NCBI RefSeq assembly: GCF_001294535.1
Contig: NZ_LGIC01000006.1
Coordinates: 1-64,000, forward strand
Reading direction: 5' to 3'
DNA length: 64,000 bases
Origin: Cypionkella psychrotolerans
Lineage (GTDB): Bacteria > Pseudomonadota > Alphaproteobacteria > Rhodobacterales > Rhodobacteraceae
Part shown: positions 32,087 through 40,341 of the stretch, piece after piece
How positions within the stretch are numbered: the first letter of the stretch is position 1
Layout: each line of letters starts with the position of its first letter
Translations under genes and position numbers: made by a program
Notes under the pieces: generated by a model
Seen by the model: the letters and a program-made list of their open reading frames with translations, nothing else
Databases searched by the model: none
Told to the model about the DNA's origin: nothing

Positions 32087-34060
32087 ATGATCATTGAATT
32101 TGGACATTTCACCTTGGTGCTGGCCTTTGTGGTGGCGCTGGTGCAATCCACCTTGCCGCTTTGGGGGGCGTATCGCGGGGATGCGCGGTTGATGGCGCTG
32201 GGCGATCCGGCGGCGGTGGTGCAGTTCTTGCTGATCGCCACCAGCTTTGCGGCGCTGACCTATGGCTTTGTCACCTCAGACTTTTCGCTGAAACTGGTGG
32301 TGGAGAATTCGCACACTGCCAAGCCGATGCTGTATAAATTCGCAGGCGTCTGGGGCAATCATGAGGGGTCTTTGCTGCTCTGGGTGCTGATCCTGTCGGG
32401 GTTTGGTGCTTGTGCCACTTGGTTTGGCGGCAATCTGCCGATGCGGTTGAAGGCGCGGGTTTTGGCGGTGCAGGGCTCGATTGGCGTGGCGTTCATGGCG
32501 TTCATGCTGTTGACCTCGAACCCATTCGTGCGACTGGAAAACCCACCGATGAATGGCAATGATCTCAATCCGTTGCTGCAAGACCCCGGTTTGGCGTTTC
32601 ATCCGCCGTTTTTGTATCTGGGCTATGTCGGGCTTTCGATGAGCTTTTCCTTCGCCATTGCCGCGCTGCTGGAGGGTCGTGTCGATGCGGCTTGGGGCCG
32701 CTGGGTGCGACCCTGGACGCTGGCGGCATGGATTTTCCTGACCATCGGCATCGCGATGGGGTCGTGGTGGGCCTATTATGAACTCGGCTGGGGCGGGTTT
32801 TGGTTTTGGGACCCGGTGGAGAACGCAAGCTTCATGCCGTGGCTGATCTCGGCGGCCTTGTTGCATTCGGCGATTGTGGTGGAGAAACGTGAAAGCCTGA
32901 AGGCTTGGACGATCCTGCTGGCGATCTTGGCGTTTGGGTTTTCGCTGACGGGGACGTTTATTGTGCGCTCCGGTGTGATCACCTCCGTGCATGCCTTTGC
33001 CAATGATCCGGCGCGGGGGGTGTTTATTCTGGGCATCCTCGGCGTGTTTATGGGCGGATCTCTGACGCTATTCGCGTTCCGCGCCAGCGTGTTAGAGGCC
33101 AAAGGCGTGTTTGCCGTGGTCAGCCGGGAAACCGCGCTGGTGGCGAACAACCTGCTGCTGGCGGTTGCGGCCTTTGTGGTGTTCACCGGCACGATCTGGC
33201 CGCTGATCGCCGAGTTGGTGTTCGCGCGCAAACTGTCGGTGGGACCGCCCTTTTTCGATGCAGCGTTCACGCCGTTCATGGTGGCGCTGGCGGTTATTCT
33301 GCCTGTGGGCGCGATGCTGCCGTGGAAACGCGCGGAAATCCGGCGAGCGATCCGGCCTTTGCGTGGCGCTTTGGTGCTGGCTTTGGCGGTTGGGCTGCTG
33401 GTTTATGCGGTGCAGACCGGCAAATCTGCTTTGGGTCCGGTGGGCGCCGCCTTGGGCGCTTGGGTGGTGATGGGCGCGCTGATTGACCTTTGGCAGCGGC
33501 TGGGGCGGGGTTCGGTTTCCGCGCGGCTGGGCCGTTTGACCCGCCTGCCCCGCGCTGATCTGGGCAAGATGCTGGCGCATTCCGGTATGGGGGTGACGAT
33601 TTTCGCCGTCGCCGCGATGACGGCTTGGGTGACCGAAGATATTCGCACCGTGAAAATCGGCGAAAGCTTTGCCTTGGGCGGCTATGACGTGACCTTGCAG
33701 GCGGTGAACAAGGTCGAGGGGCCGAATTACCACTCGACCATGGCGGATATGATCGTGCGCAAGGCGGGCGTGCAGGTGGCAAGTTTGCATCCCGAAAAGC
33801 GGATGTATCCGGTGGCGGGGATGCCGACGACCGAGGCCGCGATTGATCAAGGGGTGTTTCGTGACCTCTATCTGGTGATCGGCGATGCCCAAGACGACGG
33901 TGGCTATGCGGTGCGCAGTTACATCAAGCCGTTTGCCAATTGGATTTGGGGCGGCGCGTTGCTGATGGCATTGGGCGGGATGCTCAGTCTGTCAGATCGG
34001 CGGTTCAGGGTGGCGGCTGGCGCGCGGCGGTCTGAGGCTATCGCAGTGGCCGCGGAATGA
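32087..34060 (+). CDS. ccmF: Cytochrome c-type biogenesis protein CcmF
   Basis: The 657-aa polytopic membrane protein (about 14-15 helices) is a core part of the System I haem lyase. The WWD haem-handling motif is clear (GWGGFWFWDPVENASFMPWL, residues about 229-248). Conserved histidines occur in GNHEGSLLLW and in nearby periplasmic loops. It ligates haem to apocytochrome c with CcmH. GGGAGGCCGCG lies before the ATG. The usual upstream partner ccmE is not present here. Its last four bases overlap ccmH. Confidence 0.95.
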   Translation: MIIEFGHFTLVLAFVVALVQSTLPLWGAYRGDARLMALGDPAAVVQFLLIATSFAALTYGFVTSDFSLKLVVENSHTAKPMLYKFAGVWGNHEGSLLLWVLILSGFGACATWFGGNLPMRLKARVLAVQGSIGVAFMAFMLLTSNPFVRLENPPMNGNDLNPLLQDPGLAFHPPFLYLGYVGLSMSFSFAIAALLEGRVDAAWGRWVRPWTLAAWIFLTIGIAMGSWWAYYELGWGGFWFWDPVENASFMPWLISAALLHSAIVVEKRESLKAWTILLAILAFGFSLTGTFIVRSGVITSVHAFANDPARGVFILGILGVFMGGSLTLFAFRASVLEAKGVFAVVSRETALVANNLLLAVAAFVVFTGTIWPLIAELVFARKLSVGPPFFDAAFTPFMVALAVILPVGAMLPWKRAEIRRAIRPLRGALVLALAVGLLVYAVQTGKSALGPVGAALGAWVVMGALIDLWQRLGRGSVSARLGRLTRLPRADLGKMLAHSGMGVTIFAVAAMTAWVTEDIRTVKIGESFALGGYDVTLQAVNKVEGPNYHSTMADMIVRKAGVQVASLHPEKRMYPVAGMPTTEAAIDQGVFRDLYLVIGDAQDDGGYAVRSYIKPFANWIWGGALLMALGGMLSLSDRRFRVAAGARRSEAIAVAAE

Positions 34061-34506
34061 TGCGGGCGGTTCTCTTGGCGCTGCTGCTGGTGGCCTCGCC
34101 TGCCTTTGCGGTGCAACCCGATGAAATGCTACAAGATCCGGGGCTAGAGGCGCGGGCGCGCGAGATTTCGCGCAACCTGCGCTGTCCGGTGTGTCAGGGC
34201 GAGGATATCGACGATTCCAACGCCCCGATCAGCCGGGATTTGCGGCTGGCGGTGCGCGAACGCTTGGTGGCGGGCGACAGTGACGCGCAGGTGGTCGATT
34301 ACGTCGTGGCGCGGTACGGCGAGTTTGTGCTGTTCACCCCGCGCGCGGAAGGCTCCAGCTTGATCCTGTGGCTGGCGGGCCCTGCGATGCTGCTGGCCGG
34401 GGCTGGGATTGCTTTGGCGATGAGCCGCCGTCGCGCGGTGGCGGCTGAGGCGGAAGGTTTGACCGAGGCCGACAAGACGCGGCTGGCGGAGCTGCTGGAC
34501 AAGTGA
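34057..34506 (+). CDS. ccmH: Cytochrome c-type biogenesis protein CcmH
   Basis: The 149-aa protein has a signal peptide (AVLLALLLVASPAFA), the redox motif LRCPVCQGE that reduces apocytochrome c, and a C-terminal membrane helix (LILWLAGPAMLLAGAGIAL). It starts within the ccmF stop (ATGA), so the two are coupled. It partners CcmF in haem ligation to the CXXCH site of c-type cytochromes. No ccmI is seen directly downstream. Confidence 0.94.
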   Translation: MMRAVLLALLLVASPAFAVQPDEMLQDPGLEARAREISRNLRCPVCQGEDIDDSNAPISRDLRLAVRERLVAGDSDAQVVDYVVARYGEFVLFTPRAEGSSLILWLAGPAMLLAGAGIALAMSRRRAVAAEAEGLTEADKTRLAELLDK

Positions 34507-34569
34507 CGCTGGGTTTCGCTGGCCCGAGGCCCCTGCCCTGATAGTCTGCGGGCAATCAGGGGGGCTTTG

Positions 34570-35337
34570 ATGTATCAGACGATTTCCTATCAGGTCGAGG
34601 CGGCCGTGGCGGTGATCACGCTCAATCGCCCCGAAGTGATGAACGCTTTATCCTCGCTTTTGCGCGCCGAAATGCTGGCGGCGGTGTTGCGCGCGGGCGC
34701 TGAGGCGCGGGTTTTGGTGATCACCGGGGCCGGGCGGGCGTTTTGCTCGGGGCAGGATTTGGGCGATGCGTCTGGGCCGCTCGATCTGGAGCGGGTGCTG
34801 AACGAGGAATATGTACCGGTGCTGAAGGCGATCACCGATTGCCCGATCCCGACGATTTCTGCAGTGCAGGGGGCGGCTGCGGGGGCTGGGGCGAATCTGG
34901 CGCTAGCGGCGGATGTGGTGATTGCCTGCGAGAGTGCGTCATTCATTCAGGCGTTCACCCGGATTGGTTTGGTGCCGGATGCCGGCGGCAGTTACTGGTT
35001 GCCGCGTCAGATCGGCCTTGCCCGCGCGATGGGGGCGGTTTTGTTTGCCGACAAGATCAGCGCGCGGCAGGCGGCGGATTGGGGCATGATCTATGAATGT
35101 GTGCCGGATCAGGAGTTTAGTGCGCATTGGCAGGCGCGGGCTTTGAGTTTGGCGAATGGGCCGACGCTGGCTTATCGCGGGGTGAAAACCGCATTGCGGG
35201 CGTCGTTTGGCAATGATCTGGATCAGCAACTGGCGCTCGAGGCGCAGTTGCAGGGCGCTTGTGGGGCGACGGAAGATTTCCGCGAAGGCGTCGCGGCGTT
35301 TCTCGAGAAACGTGCGGCGAAGTTTCGCGGAGCTTAG
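34570..35337 (+). CDS. Enoyl-CoA hydratase/isomerase family protein (PaaG-like)
   Basis: The 255-aa crotonase-family protein shows ITLNRPEVMNALSS, the oxyanion segment GRAFCSGQDLG and AAAGAGANLALAADVV, and then GLVPDAGGSYWLPRQIG. The aspartate in LVPDAGG replaces the glutamate of hydratases, which suggests an isomerase like PaaG (2-(1,2-epoxy)phenylacetyl-CoA isomerase). No phenylacetate genes are near, so the pathway is not certain. It follows ccmH by 63 nt. Its stop overlaps the stop of the convergent Lrp gene. Confidence 0.85.
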   Translation: MYQTISYQVEAAVAVITLNRPEVMNALSSLLRAEMLAAVLRAGAEARVLVITGAGRAFCSGQDLGDASGPLDLERVLNEEYVPVLKAITDCPIPTISAVQGAAAGAGANLALAADVVIACESASFIQAFTRIGLVPDAGGSYWLPRQIGLARAMGAVLFADKISARQAADWGMIYECVPDQEFSAHWQARALSLANGPTLAYRGVKTALRASFGNDLDQQLALEAQLQGACGATEDFREGVAAFLEKRAAKFRGA

Positions 35338-35768
35338 CGTCGCCCCGCCTTGCGGGTGGATAACAACAGGTTGGTTTCCGAGGTCAGCACACCGTCGATG
35401 TTGCGGATACGGTTGATCACCTCATCCAGTTCGATCAGAGTCTGCGTAGAAATCTCGGCGATCAGGCTCCATTTGCCATTGGTCGAATGCACCGCCATCA
35501 CCGCAGGGATACCCGCCAGCCGCGCCATCACCTTTTCGCCACCCTTGCCCTCGATGATGATCATCATCAGCCCGCGCACCGGCGCTTCGGCGACATCCGA
35601 GCGGGTCAGCACGGTGAAACCGGCGATCTCTCCCTTGGCAGTCAACCGCTCCATCCGGGTTCGGACGGTGGCGCGCGACAGGCCCAAGCGTTCGGAAAGG
35701 TCGGACAAAGCCGCGCGGCCATCGCGGCGCAACTCGGCAATCAGGCGGGTATCGGTTTCGTCCAACAT
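35334..35768 (-). CDS. Lrp/AsnC-family transcriptional regulator
   Basis: The 144-aa regulator has an N-terminal winged helix-turn-helix (LDETDTRLIAELRRDGRAAL, then LSRATVRTRMERL) and a C-terminal RAM ligand domain (IIIEGKGGEKVMARLAGI, KWSLIAEISTQTLIELD). It is divergent from the arginase operon and probably regulates it in response to arginine or ornithine, as in related catabolic loci. The ATG at 35768 has AGGA upstream; ATG 35786 is an alternative. Confidence 0.9.
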   Translation of the reverse strand: MLDETDTRLIAELRRDGRAALSDLSERLGLSRATVRTRMERLTAKGEIAGFTVLTRSDVAEAPVRGLMMIIIEGKGGEKVMARLAGIPAVMAVHSTNGKWSLIAEISTQTLIELDEVINRIRNIDGVLTSETNLLLSTRKAGRR

Positions 35769-35799
35769 GGTCAATTTTCCTGCCATTATGCGAGGTGGC

Positions 35800-35817
35800 T
35801 TATGCGGATCGCCATAA
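35800..35817. promoter_or_regulatory. Palindrome in the lrp-arginase intergenic region
   Basis: TTATG at 35800-35804 and CATAA at 35813-35817 enclose an eight-base GC-rich centre. Another TTATG lies about 13 bases upstream. It is in the short spacer between the divergent Lrp-type gene and arginase, a natural place for the Lrp regulator to bind. The match to a known Lrp consensus cannot be shown by eye. Confidence 0.4.
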
Positions 35818-35872
35818 ATATCTGTATGATTCGACGCAAGATGGAAAGAGTATCGCGCCAAAGGAGAATCTC

Positions 35873-36796
35873 ATGCCCAACACCATTCTGATCGGTGCGC
35901 CGATTGACGAAGGCCAACGCCGTCCCGGTTGCGTGATGGGGCCGACCGCTTACCGCGTGGCGGGATTGGCGCAAGCCATCCGCGAATTGGGCCATGGCGT
36001 GGAAGATTGGGGCGATATGGTGCTGCCCGCGTTGCAGGCGGTCAGCTGCCCGAACCCGGCGGTACACAGCTTGGCGGAAGTGCTGGGCTGGACCGAAGTG
36101 TTGGCCGACAAGGTCGATGATGCGCTGAGCAGCGGCGGTTTGCCGATCATTCTGGGCGGCGATCATTCGCTGGCTTTGGGCTCGGTTGCCGGGGCTGCAG
36201 CCTATGCCACGCGGCAGGATCGTCCGCTGTTCCTTTTGTGGTTGGATGCCCATTCCGACTTTCACACGCCTTTAACCACGCAAAGCGGCAATTTGCACGG
36301 CACGCCCGTGGCCTATATCGCCGGACGTGAGGGGTTTGAGGCGTTTCCGGCCTTCCCCGCACCGATTCCGGCGTCGCAGATTTGTCTCTATGGCATCCGC
36401 TCGGTGGATCCGGCAGAACATGCCGCACTGCTGAAACATGACATCGCGATCAATGACATGCGGGTGCTGGACGAGCGTGGCATCGTGGCCCCGTTGCGAG
36501 AATTTCTCGATATGGTGCGCGATGCGGGCGGGATGCTGCATGTGTCTTTGGATGTAGATTTCCTCGATCCTTCGATTGCGCCTGCGGTGGGCACCACCGT
36601 TCCGGGCGGCACGACGTTCCGTGAGGCGCATCTGGTGATGGAGCTTTTGCACGAATCCGCACTGGTGACCTCGCTGGATCTGGTCGAGTTGAACCCGTTT
36701 CTCGATGAGCGTGGCCGCACCGCCAAACTGATGGTCGACTTGGTGGGCAGCCTGATGGGTCGCAAAGTCTTCGACCGTCCCACCCGGAGCTTCTGA
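35873..36796 (+). CDS. rocF: Arginase
   Basis: The 307-aa ureohydrolase hydrolyses arginine to ornithine and urea using two manganese ions. Metal motifs are all present: GGDHSLALG, the WLDAHSDFHTP segment (DAHxD) and SLDVDFLDPSIAP (DxDxxDP). Length fits arginase rather than agmatinase. AAGGAGA stands right before the ATG at 35873. It opens an operon with ctlX (one-base overlap) and ornithine cyclodeaminase. Confidence 0.95.
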   Translation: MPNTILIGAPIDEGQRRPGCVMGPTAYRVAGLAQAIRELGHGVEDWGDMVLPALQAVSCPNPAVHSLAEVLGWTEVLADKVDDALSSGGLPIILGGDHSLALGSVAGAAAYATRQDRPLFLLWLDAHSDFHTPLTTQSGNLHGTPVAYIAGREGFEAFPAFPAPIPASQICLYGIRSVDPAEHAALLKHDIAINDMRVLDERGIVAPLREFLDMVRDAGGMLHVSLDVDFLDPSIAPAVGTTVPGGTTFREAHLVMELLHESALVTSLDLVELNPFLDERGRTAKLMVDLVGSLMGRKVFDRPTRSF

Positions 36797-37725
36797 TGCG
36801 CCGCAATCTGCTGCAAGCCCCCGAAGCGGTGGTGATGATCCGCCCGCACGCTTTCCATTCCAACCCCGAAACCGCCGCCGATAATGCGTTTCAGCGTAAG
36901 GGCGACGGGGCGGCCAGCGTCCTTGCGGCTCGCGCTTTGGCCGAGTTTGATCTGTCGGTGAAAACCTTGCGAGATCAAGGTGTTGTGGTGCATGTGTTCG
37001 AGGATGACGGCAGCCGCGACACGCCGGATTCCGTCTTCCCGAACAACTGGTTTTCCACCCATATCGGCGGCCGCATCGCGATCTATCCGATGCACGCGGT
37101 GAACCGTCGTCGTGAGCGCCGCAGCGATGTGATTGAGATGCTGAAGGCGAAATATCGCGTGCAAGATGTGATTGATTACTCGGGGCTGGAGGCGGATGGC
37201 ATCGCGCTGGAAGGCACAGGGGCGATGGTTTTGGATCATGTTGGCCGCATCGCCTATACGGTGAAATCCAACCGCGCCGATCCGGTGGCGCTAGAGCGGT
37301 TTTGCACACATTTTGGCTACGAGCCGATGGTGTTTGACGCGCATGACGAACAGGGCCGCGAAATTTACCACACCAATGTGCTGATGTGCATCGGCACCGA
37401 ACTGGCGATGGTCGGGCTGGCGAGCGTGGTGAATCCGGCACGGCGGGCCGAGATTTCGCAGCGTCTGGCCGAGGGTGGGCGTGAAGTGATTGACCTGTCG
37501 CCCGCCGAAATCGCCGGTTTTGCCGGCAATGCGATTGAGCTTTCCGGCGATCACGGCCGCTTTCTGGCTTTGTCGCGCACGGCTTTTGACAGCCTGACCC
37601 CGGTGAACCGCGACCGCATTGATGCGCTGCTGCCCTTGGTGCCGCTAGAGGTGCCCACTATCGAACTTGCCGGGGGATCGGTGCGCTGCATGATCGCTGG
37701 TATCCATCTGACACCTCGGAGCTAA
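36796..37725 (+). CDS. ctlX: Citrulline utilization hydrolase CtlX (arginine deiminase-related)
   Basis: The 309-aa guanidino-modifying enzyme shows PDSVFPNNWFSTH with the substrate-binding Asp/Asn, IALEGTGAMVLDH, the catalytic histidine in GREIYHTNVLMCIG, and the nucleophile cysteine near the end (GGSVRCMIAGIHL). CtlX turns citrulline to ornithine. With arginase before and ornithine cyclodeaminase after, it feeds the same ornithine pool. Its ATG shares one base with the arginase stop. Confidence 0.9.
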   Translation: MRRNLLQAPEAVVMIRPHAFHSNPETAADNAFQRKGDGAASVLAARALAEFDLSVKTLRDQGVVVHVFEDDGSRDTPDSVFPNNWFSTHIGGRIAIYPMHAVNRRRERRSDVIEMLKAKYRVQDVIDYSGLEADGIALEGTGAMVLDHVGRIAYTVKSNRADPVALERFCTHFGYEPMVFDAHDEQGREIYHTNVLMCIGTELAMVGLASVVNPARRAEISQRLAEGGREVIDLSPAEIAGFAGNAIELSGDHGRFLALSRTAFDSLTPVNRDRIDALLPLVPLEVPTIELAGGSVRCMIAGIHLTPRS

Positions 37726-37734
37726 GGAAGCCCC

Positions 37735-38778
37735 ATGAACACGCCGTCGCATCAGGCCTATGTGCCCTTCGTCTCTGTCGATAACATGCTGAAACTGGTG
37801 CTGCATCTGGGGGTGGAGCGGGTTTTAAGCGACCTTGCCGCCGAGATTGAGGCCGATTTTCACCGCTGGCCGTTGTTTGACAAGACGCCTCGGGTGGCGT
37901 CGCATTCCGATGTCGGCGTGATCGAGTTGATGCCGACCTCGGATGGCGAAACCTATGGCTTTAAGTATGTCAACGGCCACCCCAGCAACATGAAGCAAGG
38001 CTTGCAAACCGTTACAGCCTTTGGACTTTTGGCCGATGTGGCGACGGGTTATCCGGTGCTGTTATCCGAGATGACCATCCTGACGGCTTTGCGCACGGCG
38101 GCAACAAGCGCCATGGCAGCGAAGTGGTTGGCTCCGGCTGGGTCGACGACGATGGCGCTGATTGGCAACGGCGCGCAGTCGGAATTTCAGGCTTTGGGCT
38201 TTAAAGCGATCTGCGGGATTACCGAGGTGCGGTTGTACGACATTGATCCCGCGGCGACGGCGAAATGTGCTTCGAATTTGGCGGGACGTGGTTTGAAGGT
38301 GGTGGCTTGTGCGACGCCGGAAGATGCGATTTTGGGCGCGCAGATCATCACCACGGTGACCGCCGACAAGCAATATGCCACGATTCTGACGGATAACATG
38401 GTGGGTTCCGGCGTGCATATCAACGCAGTTGGCGGCGATTGCCCCGGCAAGACCGAGCTGCACAAGGATATCCTGCTGCGCTCCTCGATCTTCGTCGAAT
38501 ATCCCGAGCAGACCCGGATTGAGGGCGAAATTCAGCAGTTGGACGCCGATCATCCGGTGATTGAGCTGTGGCAGGTGATCAATGGCCAAGCCAAGGGGCG
38601 GACGGACGCGCGCGAGATCACGTTGTTTGACAGCGTTGGCTTTGCGGTCGAGGATTTCAGCGCGTTGCGCTATGTGCGCAGCAAACTGGCGGAAACCGGG
38701 TTGTTCACCCAGTTGGATATGATCGCCGATCCCGATGATCCGCGTGATTTGTTCGGGATGATCTTGCGCGCGGGCTAA
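37735..38778 (+). CDS. ocd: Ornithine cyclodeaminase
   Basis: The 347-aa NAD-dependent enzyme of the mu-crystallin family converts ornithine directly to proline and ammonia. Motifs: KYVNGHPSNMKQGLQTVTAF, an active-site lysine/arginine region, the nucleotide-binding MALIGNGAQSEFQALGFKAI, and the catalytic aspartate in INAVGGDCPGKTEL. Length fits the family. It is the third gene of the operon, nine bases after ctlX. Its stop overlaps the convergent KamA-type gene. Confidence 0.93.
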   Translation: MNTPSHQAYVPFVSVDNMLKLVLHLGVERVLSDLAAEIEADFHRWPLFDKTPRVASHSDVGVIELMPTSDGETYGFKYVNGHPSNMKQGLQTVTAFGLLADVATGYPVLLSEMTILTALRTAATSAMAAKWLAPAGSTTMALIGNGAQSEFQALGFKAICGITEVRLYDIDPAATAKCASNLAGRGLKVVACATPEDAILGAQIITTVTADKQYATILTDNMVGSGVHINAVGGDCPGKTELHKDILLRSSIFVEYPEQTRIEGEIQQLDADHPVIELWQVINGQAKGRTDAREITLFDSVGFAVEDFSALRYVRSKLAETGLFTQLDMIADPDDPRDLFGMILRAG

Positions 38779-39815
38779 GCGGGATCGCTGTAGCGGTGCC
38801 GCCTGCCCTGCCAATCGGTGATTTGGTAGGCGTCGCCTGTGGTCTCCACATAGCCTGGTCCAATTGGCACTTTGCCAAATCCGCCAGGAATATCCAGCAC
38901 ATAGGTCGGCAGGCCAATGCCGGACAGCCTGCCGCGCAAGGCGGCCATGATCGCCTGACCCGCCGCAATCGTGGTGCGGAAATGGCTGGTGCCACGGGCA
39001 AGATCGCAGTGATGCAGGTAATAGGGCGTCACGCGATGGCGCAGCAGGGTGCGGAACAGGCTTTCCAGCGTGGCGGCATCGTCGTTGATGCCTTTCAGCA
39101 AAACGGTTTGGGATAACAGCGGAATCCCGGCATCGGCGAGACGTTTCAGGGCAGCTTCAGCCGCTGGCGTGATTTCCTGCGCGTGGTTGGTGTGCAGCAC
39201 GAGATAAGTGGTGGGGCGGGCGCGCAAAGCTTCGATCATCTCCGCCGTGATCCGTGCGGGGGCAACCACCGGCATGCGGGTGTGAAAGCGGATAATCTCG
39301 ACATGCGGAATGGCGGATAGCCGCTGCATCAGCGCACTCAGGCGGCGCGGCGACAGCACCAAGGGGTCGCCGCCAGTCAAAATCACTTCCCAAATCGCGG
39401 GGGTGGCGGCGATATAGGCCAGCGCCGCTTCCAGATCGGCCTCGGGCAAGGCGCCCTCTTCGCCCACCGCCTCACGGCGGAAGCAGAAGCGACAATAGAC
39501 CTCGCAGGTGTGAGTGGCGGCGAGGATCACGCGATCCGGGTAGCGATGGGTCAGGCCGGGGGTGGGGCTGTAGGTGGTGTCACCGATCGGGTCGTGCAGT
39601 TCCTCGGGGCGGATGGTTAACTCAGCCGTATCGGGCAGGAATTGGCGAGCGATTGGGTCATCGGCACGGATCATAGCTGCCTGCATCTCGGGCGAGACAC
39701 GGATGCGAAAGGCCTCAGCGACCTGCTGCAAGGCATTGGCCTGATCGGCGGGGGCGAGCCCGGCCTCGATAAGATCTTCAACCCGCGTCAGGGCGCGCTG
39801 TGGCAGAATTGTCAT
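38775..39815 (-). CDS. KamA-family radical SAM protein (lysine 2,3-aminomutase-like)
   Basis: The 346-aa radical SAM protein has the cluster motif CEVYCRFCFRRE (CxxxCxxC), the GGDPLVLSPRRL motif and HTNHAQEITP. It is shorter than fermentative lysine 2,3-aminomutases and resembles the EpmB-type proteins that act on elongation factor P lysine; neither efp nor epmA is near, so EpmB versus another aminomutase is open. The start is taken at MTILPQ rather than 19 codons upstream. It is convergent with the ornithine cyclodeaminase gene. Confidence 0.86.
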   Translation of the reverse strand: MTILPQRALTRVEDLIEAGLAPADQANALQQVAEAFRIRVSPEMQAAMIRADDPIARQFLPDTAELTIRPEELHDPIGDTTYSPTPGLTHRYPDRVILAATHTCEVYCRFCFRREAVGEEGALPEADLEAALAYIAATPAIWEVILTGGDPLVLSPRRLSALMQRLSAIPHVEIIRFHTRMPVVAPARITAEMIEALRARPTTYLVLHTNHAQEITPAAEAALKRLADAGIPLLSQTVLLKGINDDAATLESLFRTLLRHRVTPYYLHHCDLARGTSHFRTTIAAGQAIMAALRGRLSGIGLPTYVLDIPGGFGKVPIGPGYVETTGDAYQITDWQGRRHRYSDPA

Positions 39816-39878
39816 TGTGGCCGCCTGCAAAACTCCAGCGGCGCTTATCCGCGCGCCGGGGCGGAATGGCAAGTCCGC

Positions 39879-40148
39879 CTAATGCAGCCGAAATTCGCCT
39901 ACCACATTGCGCCATTCGCCTGGTGCTATCAGTTTGCGATGGGTGAATCGCACCGAATGCAGCGGCCCTTCGATCTGGCTTTGCCAAAACTCGATAAAGC
40001 CGAAAAGCTGCGGATAATCCGGGGCAAGATCATAGTCTTGCCAAGTGAAGCTATTGAGAACATTGCGATAATCTGGCATCCGGTAGTATAACTCTGCTGT
40101 TGTCAGCCCGTAACCTTTCAGCATCAATTCCGTCTCAGTGGCGTGCAT
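39879..40148 (-). CDS. Usg family protein
   Basis: The 89-aa protein matches the small Usg family of alphaproteobacteria: LMLKGYGLTTAELYYRMPD at the start, then FTWQDYDLAPDYPQLFGFIEFW and the C-terminal SVRFTHRKLI. The role is unknown; some copies lie near trp genes, which is not the case here. The ATG follows GGCAGG. A longer reading frame upstream lacks similarity and crosses into the gyrA promoter region. Confidence 0.84.
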   Translation of the reverse strand: MHATETELMLKGYGLTTAELYYRMPDYRNVLNSFTWQDYDLAPDYPQLFGFIEFWQSQIEGPLHSVRFTHRKLIAPGEWRNVVGEFRLH

Positions 40149-40341
40149 GGGTTGCCTGCCTTTCCAAAGCCCACAAGCATATCCTGCGCCATACATATTA
40201 ATTTTCAATAAAAACAGTATGTTATCACTCACACACCCCTGCTGCCAAAGCCATTTACGCACCTGCCTTGCACCCCAAATGCGGGATAGTGTAAGGTAGC
40301 GGCAACCATATCTAGACCCTATACAGGAAGGCGCGGCCCCA

